Shown here: positions 10,898 to 19,058 of the stretch, piece by piece
How the letters are laid out: each line of letters begins with the position of its first letter
Position numbering within the stretch: position 1 is the stretch's first letter
Assembly: GCA_023957475.1 (NCBI GenBank)
Contig: JAMLHA010000001.1
Coordinates: 310,001-374,000 of the forward strand
DNA: 64,000 bases
Origin: Crocinitomicaceae bacterium
Lineage (GTDB): Bacteria; Bacteroidota; Bacteroidia; Flavobacteriales_D; Crocinitomicaceae
Direction of reading: 5' to 3'
Made by a program: the position numbers and the translations under genes
Notes under the pieces: generated by a model
Told to the model about the DNA's origin: nothing
The model's input: only the letters and a program-made list of their open reading frames with translations
The model's database searches: none

Positions 10898-10967
10898 TTA
10901 CTGGTTTTTTTTAAGATAAAAATGTAATTTTTTCTGTTTCATGGCGTTATGTATATAAACTAGAACC

Positions 10968-11813
10968 ATGAAATTTCTATTAACTTTGGCTATTCTCCTA
11001 TGCTGGAGCATTGGGTTAGCATCTTCGATTGAAATCAATGAAGCAGTAAAAACTGGAAAAATTAAAGTTCAGACTAAGTATGAGCAATTAGGACACAAAG
11101 GCGTAATGCTCACAATTTCTAACCTTAGTTCTGCAGCACTTTCGATTACTGTTCCTCCTGGCACAACGTTTAAAGCCAGTGACGAAGAACAAGAATTGCT
11201 AAACATTGAAGAGCAACTTATTGCGTTAAATTCTAAAGAAACAAAAACAGTGGAAGTGGGTGGTTATTGCACACAATTATCTAAAATAGCACCTCGTTTG
11301 GAAAGTAAATTTAACGTTGGAAAAACCAAAAATGCATTGTTAATTGCCTTTTTAGATTTCTTAAAAACCAACAATCCATCTAAAACAAATTATCAAAATG
11401 CAGTTTGGGCGTTAACGGATAGAGAGTCTATATCTTCTATTGAAGTAAAAAACGATGCGGATAATAAATTGCGTGAATTTATCGCTAAACAAACCAATCG
11501 TACCAACCCTTGGCACACGAATGTGCAAAATATGAATGTGGTACCAGGAAGACCAATTGAACGTAGAACAATGGCTGTTTCTGGACATTTGGACGTGACT
11601 ACGACTAAAGATATACCGTTTCATTTTGTTGTGGTAAACGATAGAGGAGAAGAAAAACAAATTATCAATACCAATCAAACAATTGAAAAAAATATTAAAA
11701 ACACCTTCCGATTTGCCTTAACTGTTCAAGGTTGGGAAAAAGGGAAGTATAAAATCAATATTCAGAGCAAAGAAGATGGCTCAATTATTAAGGCATTTGA
11801 CTTTGAGATCTAA
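10968..11813 (+). CDS. Secreted protein of unknown function
   Basis: This 281-residue protein has a signal peptide (about residues 1-19, ending IGLAS). An immunoglobulin-like N-terminal part follows (GVMLTISNLSSAALSITVPP). Next comes a central helical segment and a C-terminal beta domain after a Pro/Arg-rich linker (VVPGRPIERR). Nothing identifies a catalytic activity. It ends inside the 3' end of the convergent truB gene, overlapping it by 26 bases. It is separated from the preceding unknown gene by 70 bases. Confidence 0.7.
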   Translation: MKFLLTLAILLCWSIGLASSIEINEAVKTGKIKVQTKYEQLGHKGVMLTISNLSSAALSITVPPGTTFKASDEEQELLNIEEQLIALNSKETKTVEVGGYCTQLSKIAPRLESKFNVGKTKNALLIAFLDFLKTNNPSKTNYQNAVWALTDRESISSIEVKNDADNKLREFIAKQTNRTNPWHTNVQNMNVVPGRPIERRTMAVSGHLDVTTTKDIPFHFVVVNDRGEEKQIINTNQTIEKNIKNTFRFALTVQGWEKGKYKINIQSKEDGSIIKAFDFEI

Positions 11814-12510
11814 TAACCTGAGATTCTGTGTTAATGATTTCAATCCATTCATCAACGCTTTTTGCATTTTCTAATTTAAAATCACCCGATTGAACACGAT
11901 TTAATGCAATAAGCGTTGCTCCTGATTGTAGTTTTTGACCAAAATCATGCGCAATTGAACGAATGTATGTTCCTTTTGAGCATTTGATGTAAAAATCGAC
12001 TTCAGGAAAACGTGTTGTTTCAATGGTAAATTCCTTAATTTCGATGATGTTTGGTTTCATTTCCACTTCTTTTCCAGCACGCGCTAAATCATAAGCACGC
12101 TTTCCGTCTATTTGTTTGGCAGAAAATATAGGTGGATATTGCTCTTGTTGACCAAGAAACGACTGAACAACTTCATTCATCAATGCATCAGTAATGTGGG
12201 CTGTTTCGTAAACAATGTCGTCAAAAGGTTTTTCTAAGTCATAGCAAGGAGTTGTTTTGCCAAGAAGAAATGTACCCGTGTATGCTTTGTCGTCATTGGT
12301 TAAATTTGGTATGTTTTTTGTGGCTTTTCCTGTACAAATAACCAAAAGTCCGGTTGCCAGAGGATCGAGTGTTCCTGCGTGTCCAACTTTAAATTTTTTA
12401 ACATTGTATAAACGACGAAGGTGCCAACGCAACTTGTTCACTGCATCGAAAGATGTCCATTTATAAGGTTTGTCAACTAAGAGAATTTCTCCAGCACTAA
12501 AATTGTACAT
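11788..12510 (-). CDS. truB: tRNA pseudouridine(55) synthase
   Basis: TruB makes pseudouridine 55 in the T-psi-C loop of tRNAs. The 240-residue protein has the N-terminal VDKPYKWTSFDAVNKLR segment and the catalytic GHAGTLDPLATGLL motif, with the catalytic Asp at residue 49. The conserved KCSKGTYIRSIAHDFG segment is also present. The TAATG overlap with uppP shows translational coupling. The short C-terminus, without a long PUA domain, is usual in this phylum. Confidence 0.97.
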   Translation of the reverse strand: MYNFSAGEILLVDKPYKWTSFDAVNKLRWHLRRLYNVKKFKVGHAGTLDPLATGLLVICTGKATKNIPNLTNDDKAYTGTFLLGKTTPCYDLEKPFDDIVYETAHITDALMNEVVQSFLGQQEQYPPIFSAKQIDGKRAYDLARAGKEVEMKPNIIEIKEFTIETTRFPEVDFYIKCSKGTYIRSIAHDFGQKLQSGATLIALNRVQSGDFKLENAKSVDEWIEIINTESQVIRSQSQMP

Positions 12511-13304
12511 TATACTACTTTCATATCAAATCCCGACCAAATCAAGATAAGAATAATTAATCCAACAACGATGCGATAGATTCCAAAAAGCTTAAAACCT
12601 CTTTTTGAAACATAATTGATAAACCCTTTAATAGCAATAAATGCAACGATAAAAGCAACGATATTGCCAACAATCAACAAATTGATTTGTTCACCCGAAA
12701 AAGAGTTTCCATCTTTAAAATAATCGAGCATTTTTTTAGCGGTTGCACCAAACATGGTTGGCACAGCAAGAAAAAATGAAAATTCGGCAGCTACACTTCT
12801 TGAAAGTTTTTGTGACATACCACCAACAATGGTTGCCGCAGAGCGAGAAACACCTGGTATCATGGCGATACATTGGAAAAATCCAATTTTTAAAGCGGTG
12901 ATGTAACTCACTTCCTTTTCTTCATGGATGGTAGGGTTTTTGAACCAATCATCTACAAAAAGCAAGATAACCCCACCAATTACTAAGGAAATAGCAACAG
13001 TTGTGGGACTTTCCAATAATTCATCTATTTTATCACTCAGTAAAGCACCAAAAATTGCAGCAGGAATAAATGCTACAAACAATTTTAAATAAAAATTAAT
13101 GGATTGAAAAAAGCGTTTGAAGTAGATAACAACTACCGAAAGAATGGCTCCAAGCTGAATAACGATGGTAAAAAGTTTGGTAAAATCTTGATCAGCAATC
13201 CCCATCAATGAAGAACCAATAATCATGTGACCTGTTGAAGATACAGGTAAAAATTCAGTCAAGCCTTCAATAATGGCCAGAATGATTGCTTCGATAAAAT
13301 TCAT
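12510..13304 (-). CDS. uppP: Undecaprenyl-diphosphatase UppP (BacA)
   Basis: This integral membrane phosphatase recycles undecaprenyl diphosphate to the monophosphate used as cell-wall lipid carrier, and confers bacitracin tolerance. The two inverted catalytic motifs are present: [16 protein letters not shown] near the N-terminus and [14 protein letters not shown] near residues 150-165. The 264 residues contain about eight membrane segments. It sits between a DUF3098 gene and truB. Its pathway partner uppS lies at 1483-2232. Confidence 0.97.
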   Translation of the reverse strand: MNFIEAIILAIIEGLTEFLPVSSTGHMIIGSSLMGIADQDFTKLFTIVIQLGAILSVVVIYFKRFFQSINFYLKLFVAFIPAAIFGALLSDKIDELLESPTTVAISLVIGGVILLFVDDWFKNPTIHEEKEVSYITALKIGFFQCIAMIPGVSRSAATIVGGMSQKLSRSVAAEFSFFLAVPTMFGATAKKMLDYFKDGNSFSGEQINLLIVGNIVAFIVAFIAIKGFINYVSKRGFKLFGIYRIVVGLIILILIWSGFDMKVV

Positions 13305-13315
13305 AGATGAAAAAT

Positions 13316-13597
13316 TTATTTTTCAGTTGTATCAGTTGATTTACTTTTTCTCATGATAGCGTAAATAATTATACCAAACCCAATAAGAATCAGGAGGGGA
13401 GAAATGGTTAAACGTGTGGAATTGAATAATTGATCTCCGGTAAATACATTCGGATCTTTAGAACCACCACCAATCATCAAAAGATAGCCAAGCACGTTAA
13501 CAGCTAAGCCTATAAAAAGAATTTTGTAATTCTCTTTACGAAATCCAAAATGGAAATTCGCTTTATCTATATTTTCATTATTTTTTTTCTCACTCAT
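13316..13597 (-). CDS. DUF3098 membrane protein
   Basis: This is a 93-residue protein with two membrane segments (about residues 26-46 and 66-86) around a short loop, after a charged N-terminus. It fits DUF3098, a small Bacteroidota-specific family usually found between cell-division and uppP genes. Its function is not known. It is the first gene of the DUF3098-uppP-truB operon, 11 bases before uppP. Confidence 0.85.
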   Translation of the reverse strand: MSEKKNNENIDKANFHFGFRKENYKILFIGLAVNVLGYLLMIGGGSKDPNVFTGDQLFNSTRLTISPLLILIGFGIIIYAIMRKSKSTDTTEK

Positions 13598-13771
13598 GGG
13601 TCAAATTTAATAAAAAATAATTCACGCAACTAAAATAACATTTTTTTGGGAAATGTAGAAATAGTTGAAAAAGTATAGGATAAAACTATCTTATTTAATT
13701 AAATTATGCATGCATAAATAAATTTTTATAAAACATCTTTAAAATGTGTAGTTTTTTAATCATAAATTTAT

Positions 13772-13779
13772 TAGATTTG
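13772..13779 (+). promoter_or_regulatory. Putative -7 element for etfBA
   Basis: TAGATTTG matches the Bacteroidota -7 consensus 26 bases before the etfB ATG. No clear TTG lies at -33. Confidence 0.45.
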
Positions 13780-13805
13780 CACACGAAAATTGAAAAAATA
13801 AATCT

Positions 13806-14546
13806 ATGAAAATATTAGTTGGTATCTCAAAATCACCAGACACAACTTCAAAAATTGCCTTTACGGACAATAGTACAAAGTTTGATGAAAATGGTGTTCA
13901 GTATATTGTGAATCCTTATGATGAATGGTATGCTTTGGTTAGAGCGTTGGAATTAAAAGAAACGTTGGGTGGCACGGTTACTATTGTTACAGTTGGAGCT
14001 GCTGCTGATGAAGCGGTAATTCGCAAAGCATTGGCTATTGGTGCTGATGAAGCGGTAAGAATTGATGCAGATCCTAAAGATGCTTATTACACAGCAGTTC
14101 AAATTGCTGAATACGCAAAAGAAAAAGGGTTTGATTTGATTTTAACAGGTAAGGAAACAATTAATTACAACGGTTCTCAAGTTGCTGGAATGATTGCAGA
14201 ATCATTGGATATGCCATTTGTTTCTTTGGCGACTAAATTAGACGTAAACGGAAGTACATTAAAGTTAGAAAAAGAATATTTAGGCGGTATCCAAGAAGTT
14301 GAAGTCGGTTTGCCAGCTGTAGTTTCTTGTGCTAAAGGTATGGCGGAGCAACGTATTCCAAATATGCGTGGAATTATGGCTGCAAGAACAAAACCGTTGA
14401 CAGTGATTCCTGCTGCACAAGTAGATGAATTGATTAGCTTCACAGGTTATACAATGCCCCCAGCTAAGTCTGCTGTTAAGATGATTTCTCCAGACAATAT
14501 GGATGAATTGGTTTCATTGTTGCACAACGAAGCTAAAGTTATCTAA
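13806..14546 (+). CDS. etfB: Electron transfer flavoprotein beta subunit
   Basis: EtfB binds AMP and, with EtfA, carries electrons from acyl-CoA dehydrogenases to the quinone pool. The 246-residue protein has the ETF-beta signature region (GLPAVVSCAKGMAEQRIPNMRGIMAA), with the nucleotide-binding core before it (ADEAVRIDADPKDAYYTA). It starts MKILVGISKSPDTTSKI, as in Bacteroidota ETFs. etfA follows 26 bases downstream. Confidence 0.96.
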   Translation: MKILVGISKSPDTTSKIAFTDNSTKFDENGVQYIVNPYDEWYALVRALELKETLGGTVTIVTVGAAADEAVIRKALAIGADEAVRIDADPKDAYYTAVQIAEYAKEKGFDLILTGKETINYNGSQVAGMIAESLDMPFVSLATKLDVNGSTLKLEKEYLGGIQEVEVGLPAVVSCAKGMAEQRIPNMRGIMAARTKPLTVIPAAQVDELISFTGYTMPPAKSAVKMISPDNMDELVSLLHNEAKVI

Positions 14547-14572
14547 TTATTCATTTTATTAAGAAAAAAGAT

Positions 14573-15511
14573 ATGTCAGTTTTAGTATATATAAATGGAG
14601 TTCACGGAATTGGTAAAAATGCCTTTGAAGCCGTAACTTATGGAAAGAAATTAGGAGATGTTACTGTTGTTACAAACGGTAATGTAGATGATGCTGCTCT
14701 TGCAAAATTGGGAGAATATGGTGCATCAAAAATATTGGTTGATAAATCATTGAACAATGCAGATGATCAACAATTGACAAAAATGATTGAAAATGCTGCC
14801 AATCAAACAGGTGCTTCTACTATTGTTTTTGTTCACGATCACATCGCAAAAAATGTTGCTCCTCGTTTATCTGTTCGTTTAAAAGCAGGATTGGTTTCAG
14901 GTGCTATTGCATTGCCTGATGGAGATGGAACAATCAAAGTAAACGTATTCTCTGGTAAAGCGTTTGGAAGTGTTAAAGTAAATACAGCTAAGAAAATTAT
15001 TTCGTTGTTGCCAAATTCTATTCAACCTGAAAATAACGGTGGAAGCGCAGCTGTTGAATCTTTTTCTGCAAATGCAGGTGATACAAAAGTGAAAGTATTG
15101 GCAACAAAACAACCAGAAGGTGATATTCCATTACCAGAGGCTGATTTAGTTGTTTCTGCAGGTCGTGGTTTAAAAGGCCCTGAAAATTGGGGAATTGTTG
15201 AAGATTTAGCAAAAGCTTTAGGTGCTGCTACAGCATGTTCAAGACCAGTTTCTGACGCTGATTGGAGACCTCACCACGAACACGTTGGACAAACAGGTAT
15301 TGCTATTCGTCCAAACTTGTACATTGCAGCAGGTATTTCTGGCGCAATTCAACACTTAGCTGGTGTGAATGGTTCTAAAACTATTGTTGTTATCAATACC
15401 GACCCAGAAGCTCCTTTCTTTAAAGCGGCTGATTATGGTGTTGTTGGTGATGCATTTGAAGTATTGCCAAGATTAACAGAGGCTGTGAAGAAATTTAAAG
15501 CATCTCATTAA
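14573..15511 (+). CDS. etfA: Electron transfer flavoprotein alpha subunit
   Basis: EtfA holds the FAD of the ETF heterodimer. The 312-residue protein has an N-terminal alpha/beta domain. A C-terminal FAD-binding domain contains VVSAGRGLKGPENW, the ACSRPVSDADWRPHHEHVGQTG loop split over the flavin site, and AAGISGAIQHLAG followed by INTDPEAPFFKAADYGVVGD. It is the second gene of the etfBA operon, closed by a perfect hairpin terminator. Confidence 0.96.
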   Translation: MSVLVYINGVHGIGKNAFEAVTYGKKLGDVTVVTNGNVDDAALAKLGEYGASKILVDKSLNNADDQQLTKMIENAANQTGASTIVFVHDHIAKNVAPRLSVRLKAGLVSGAIALPDGDGTIKVNVFSGKAFGSVKVNTAKKIISLLPNSIQPENNGGSAAVESFSANAGDTKVKVLATKQPEGDIPLPEADLVVSAGRGLKGPENWGIVEDLAKALGAATACSRPVSDADWRPHHEHVGQTGIAIRPNLYIAAGISGAIQHLAGVNGSKTIVVINTDPEAPFFKAADYGVVGDAFEVLPRLTEAVKKFKASH

Positions 15512-15540
15512 TTGAATGATAACAAATAATTGAATTATTT

Positions 15541-15573
15541 AGGGAAGTATTTGCGAATACTTCCCTATTTTTG
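15541..15573 (+). terminator. Terminator of etfBA, overlapping a -7-like element
   Basis: The perfect 11-base arms AGGGAAGTATT and AATACTTCCCT surround a 4-base loop and are followed by a T run. The tract TATTTTTG (15566-15573) also fits the -7 consensus for the next gene, although no TTG lies at the expected -33 distance. Confidence 0.85.
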
Positions 15574-15600
15574 TAAATTAGAAATTTCTCTTCCCATAAA

Positions 15601-16206
15601 ATGAATAAAATTAAACTAGAAATTGTTGGACTTTCTTATAGTGAAACACAAAGTGGCGCCTACGCATTATTACTTGCAGAAGCCGGTGGAAAAAGAAGAT
15701 TGCCAATTGTTATCGGAGGATTTGAAGCACAAGCTATTGCTATTGAATTGGAAAAAATGGTGCCAACTAGACCGTTAACGCACGATTTATTCAAAACATT
15801 TGCTACAACTTTTAATGTTTCTGTGAAAGAAATTTTTATTTATGACTTGGTGGAAGGAGTTTTCTTTTCAAAAATTATTTGCGAAAAAGATGGTGATTAT
15901 TATGAAATTGATGCACGAACATCTGATGCGATAGCAATTGGAGTGCGCTTTAATTCACCTATTTATACCTTAGAAAACATATTGTACAGTGCAGGTATTT
16001 TGTTGGAAGAAGAAAATGAAGAATTACCTCCTGCTACTTCATCTGATGAATCTGCTGTGACTGCTACACCTACTTCTCAAAATGATTTGTTTAAAAATCT
16101 ATCAATCGAAGAATTACAGAAAAAATTAGATGAAGCAATCAGTAACGAAGAGTACGAATTGGCTTCTAAAATTAGAGATGAAATGAACAAACGTTCATCC
16201 AACTAA
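15601..16206 (+). CDS. Bifunctional nuclease (DNase/RNase) family protein with UVR motif
   Basis: The N-terminal part (about residues 1-130) is a bifunctional nuclease domain (PF02577). It has IVGLSYSETQSGAYALLL, GRRLPIVIGG-type core (KRRLPIVIGGFEAQAIAIEL), RPLTHDLF and ARTSDAIAIGVRFNSPIY. After a Ser/Thr/Glu-rich linker, residues about 165-200 form a UVR motif (ELQKKLDEAISNEEYELASK), the UvrB/UvrC-type coiled interaction helix. This fusion is the standard Bacteroidota form. The biological role is not settled. Confidence 0.9.
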   Translation: MNKIKLEIVGLSYSETQSGAYALLLAEAGGKRRLPIVIGGFEAQAIAIELEKMVPTRPLTHDLFKTFATTFNVSVKEIFIYDLVEGVFFSKIICEKDGDYYEIDARTSDAIAIGVRFNSPIYTLENILYSAGILLEEENEELPPATSSDESAVTATPTSQNDLFKNLSIEELQKKLDEAISNEEYELASKIRDEMNKRSSN

Positions 16207-16306
16207 CTCGATTTAATAGCTTAACAAATAAAGATTTGAAAATCGATTATTTTACTTATAATCAATAAATTAACCTTTATTTTTTGATAAATAAGTGTTA
16301 AAAATT

Positions 16307-16336
16307 TTGCAGAAATGAATAATACACTTAGCTTTG
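16307..16336 (+). promoter_or_regulatory. Bacteroidota-type promoter for the glycine-rich T9SS protein
   Basis: TTG (16307-16309) lies 19 bases before TAGCTTTG (16329-16336), giving a leader of about 25 bases before the ATG at 16364. Confidence 0.65.
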
Positions 16337-16363
16337 TCCGCTAATTAAATTAAATAATTTACT

Positions 16364-18382
16364 ATGAGAGTGTTGAGAACAAATTTCTTAAAACAAATTA
16401 CAACTTTACTAATGGGGCTTATAGCTATTTGCCTTAGCTTTGTAACCTTTGGTCAAGCTTTATCTGATACGTTTTCTATGCCAGGAACTTATACTTGGAC
16501 TGTCCCTCAAAACGTAACTTCAGTGAAATTCCAAGTATGGGGTGCTGGTGGTGGAGGCGGTGGCGCTGAAAGCCATCTTATCAACTATGGTGGAAGTCAA
16601 AGTCAATCATTACTTTATTTACCAAGAGCCGGTGGTGGTGGTGGTGGTGCTTTTGCAAGTGCTTCATTTGCTACTGTACCTGGTGAAAATTGCACGATTA
16701 ACGTTGGTGTTGGAGGTGCTGGTGGTGTTTCAACCCAAGATGGAGGTAATGGTGAATATTCAAGTATAGAATATGCTGGAAGTACTATTGTTTCTGCAGA
16801 AGGCGGAAATGGTGGTGCTTATAGAGATAATGAAAATAACGTTGGTGTAGCTAACGGACAAGGAGGTACTTCTGGTGCTAATATTTTATTTGTTGGTGGA
16901 AATGGTGCTCCTTCTAATACAACTGATTTAGGTGCTGGTGGTGGTGGTGCTGCCGGTAACAATGGAAATGGTACAGATGGTACAGGTTCTGCTGCTGGTA
17001 TTGGTGGCTCTGTTGGTGGTGGTAACGGTGGTGATCCAACAACATTGGCTGATGAAGATGGAAAACCAGGTGCTAACCCAGGTGGTGGTGGTAGTGGTGC
17101 TAAAAGAACAGATTTAGCAGGAACGAATAAAGGTGGAAATGGTGGAAATGGTTTAGTGATTGTTACGTATTGTACAACACCTCTTGCTCCTTCATTGTCA
17201 GTTGGAGACTTAACTCCTTGTGAGTTGTCTAATCAAACTTATACAGTAGTTGCTGATGCTAATGTTGATCATTATGTTTGGACATTGCCTAATGGTTGGA
17301 GTGGTTTTAGTACAACCAATTCAATTGACGTTGTAGTTGGTCAAGTGGGAGCTATTACCGTAGAAGCATTTAACGAATGTGGCGAATCTGTAACTCAGAC
17401 ATTTACAATTAACGTGAATGAATTGCCAGCACAACCTTCTGTAATTACTGGTAACACAACAGTTTGTGAAGGTACTTCAGCTTTAACTTATTCAGTAACT
17501 AATGATCCTGCTGCAGATTCTTATACATGGACTTTGCCTTCTGATTGGACAGGTACAAGTACTACCAATTCAATCAACGCAACTGTTGGAAGTCAAGCTG
17601 GATCCATTACAGTGGTTGCAAACAATGCTTGTGGGGCTTCTCCTGTTAGAGCGATGAATGTAACAATTTCGGCGCTTCCTGTTCAACCTTCAGCAATAAA
17701 CGGTAATACTGAATTTTGTCAAGGTGATGTTGCAGCATTTAACGTTGCTTTTAGTGCAGATGCGGCAAGTTATCAATGGGTGTTCCCTGCAGATTGGACT
17801 GGAACAAGTACTACAAATTCAATCAGTTTAACGACAGGTGCTGCTTCTGGAACAGTAAGTGTTATGGCAGTGAATGGTTGTGGTAACTCAACGCCTCAAG
17901 TAATCAACGTAACGGTTCATGCAATTGATGCAACAGTATCGAATGCAAATGGTGTTTTAACTGCTAATCAAGCAGGTGCAATTTATTTATGGATTGACTG
18001 TGCGACAGGTACTCCTGTGGCTAATGGCTCTGGACAATCTTATACACCAATTCAAAACGGTAGTTATAATGTAATGATTACTACTCCAGAAGGTTGTACA
18101 GTGGTTTCTGAATGTGTAAATATTACAAATCTTGGTGTTGACAAAAAACAAATGGATGTAGTTTCAATCTATCCAAACCCTGCATCTGATTATGTGATGG
18201 TAGCTAATATTGATGGTGAAACGACCATTCAATTGTTAGACATGACTGGTAAAGTGATTTATTACACAATAGCTCATGCATCTACAAAAATCGACTTAAA
18301 TGATATCAATGCAGGTGCTTATGTAATAGTTCTTAAAACGAATAATGATACAAAAACACAAAAATTGATTGTGAAGAAGTAA
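16364..18382 (+). CDS. Glycine-rich T9SS type A surface protein
   Basis: This 672-residue secreted protein starts with an extended signal peptide ending near residue 31 (VTFG before Gln). Residues about 45-265 are a glycine-rich domain with long Gly runs (WGAGGGGGGAE and similar). Three related beta-sandwich modules of about 85 residues follow, each centred on a YxWTLPxxWxGxSTTNSI-like core (near 305, 392 and 475). The C-terminus (about 600-672) is a T9SS type A sorting domain (SIYPNPASDYVMV, then IDLNDINAGAYVIVLK). It is therefore exported to the cell surface. Adhesion is a guess. Confidence 0.9.
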   Translation: MRVLRTNFLKQITTLLMGLIAICLSFVTFGQALSDTFSMPGTYTWTVPQNVTSVKFQVWGAGGGGGGAESHLINYGGSQSQSLLYLPRAGGGGGGAFASASFATVPGENCTINVGVGGAGGVSTQDGGNGEYSSIEYAGSTIVSAEGGNGGAYRDNENNVGVANGQGGTSGANILFVGGNGAPSNTTDLGAGGGGAAGNNGNGTDGTGSAAGIGGSVGGGNGGDPTTLADEDGKPGANPGGGGSGAKRTDLAGTNKGGNGGNGLVIVTYCTTPLAPSLSVGDLTPCELSNQTYTVVADANVDHYVWTLPNGWSGFSTTNSIDVVVGQVGAITVEAFNECGESVTQTFTINVNELPAQPSVITGNTTVCEGTSALTYSVTNDPAADSYTWTLPSDWTGTSTTNSINATVGSQAGSITVVANNACGASPVRAMNVTISALPVQPSAINGNTEFCQGDVAAFNVAFSADAASYQWVFPADWTGTSTTNSISLTTGAASGTVSVMAVNGCGNSTPQVINVTVHAIDATVSNANGVLTANQAGAIYLWIDCATGTPVANGSGQSYTPIQNGSYNVMITTPEGCTVVSECVNITNLGVDKKQMDVVSIYPNPASDYVMVANIDGETTIQLLDMTGKVIYYTIAHASTKIDLNDINAGAYVIVLKTNNDTKTQKLIVKK

Positions 18383-18404
18383 TAAATTAATTCAAATATT
18401 GAGA

Positions 18405-18436
18405 AAGGAGTTGTCATTTGATAGCTCCTTTTTTTT
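18405..18436 (+). terminator. Terminator after the glycine-rich surface protein
   Basis: AAGGAGTTGTC pairs with GATAGCTCCTT, with two G-T wobbles and a 4-base loop, followed by a T run. Confidence 0.8.
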
Positions 18437-18643
18437 GACCACAAAGAGCAAATTTAACCATAAAAAAACAAAAAAATCACCCTCTGTGATGAAAAATGAT
18501 CCTCCTCATAAACACTAAAAAACTGTTAATTTTTTGTTAATTTTCTTCGTTCGTAAAGTCAAATGTAGTGTTCGTAAAGAAACTCATTGTTTTTTGAAAA
18601 AAAAGTTGGAGGTTTGAAGCGTAAATTTAAAAAACAAAAAACT

Positions 18644-18790
18644 ATGAAAAAGATTTTATTTTCAGGAGCTTTTGTTTCAACACACACATTAAGCGCTGGT
18701 AGTAATACTATCAACGTAAACAACTTAACAAACGGTATCTACTTCTTGAAAAGTGGAAATGGAAGTACGGTGAAGTTTGTAAAGGAGTAA
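18644..18790 (+). pseudogene. Miniature T9SS protein: signal start fused to the end of a sorting domain
   Basis: The 48-residue frame from the ATG at 18644 joins a secretion-signal-like start (MKKILFSGAFVS) directly to the last part of a type A T9SS domain (INVNNLTNGIYFLKSGNG, ending VKFVKE). A normal member would have hundreds of residues between. It has its own terminator just downstream. The simplest reading is an internal deletion remnant of a larger surface-protein gene. A true tiny secreted peptide cannot be excluded. An in-frame TTG or other start further upstream (18587) is unlikely to be used. Confidence 0.6.
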
Positions 18791-18812
18791 GTTTTTTTCA
18801 TAATTTGTTTTG

Positions 18813-18839
18813 AGGTCGGGTGAAAGCTCGACCTTTTTT
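18813..18839 (+). terminator. Terminator after the miniature T9SS gene
   Basis: The 8-base arms AGGTCGGG and CTCGACCT (one G-T wobble) surround a 6-base loop and are followed by TTTTTT. Confidence 0.75.
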
Positions 18840-18873
18840 AATTTTGATAATATTATGACTGATTGACAAAATG

Positions 18874-18955
18874 ATTTCTCCCCATTTCGGCGAGCCCAAT
18901 GTGTCGCTCAATCCCCTCCATTTTGACATGCTCAATGCGTCGCAAAGGGAGAAAT
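18874..18955. repeat. Imperfect palindromic intergenic element
   Basis: The outer arms ATTTCTCCC (18874-18882) and GGGAGAAAT (18947-18955) enclose about 64 bases of higher G+C than the surroundings, with two related GTCGC-containing copies. Further on, 18990-19055 carries GAACGTAGTCGAAA and GTTCAGA-like tracts. The region looks like intergenic repeat debris, not a gene. Confidence 0.5.
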
Positions 18956-19058
18956 GAATACCGTATCAATTTCAGCAGTTGTTTTGTCAGGGATGTTTGA
19001 ACGTAGTCGAAACCACCGATAATTCTCTTAACTCTGCATTCTGAACTCTTAACTAGAA

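Noticed and set aside
16542..17117. Plus-strand frames rich in Val and Leu inside the glycine-rich gene
   Set aside because: They are frame shadows of GGT/GGA glycine codons.
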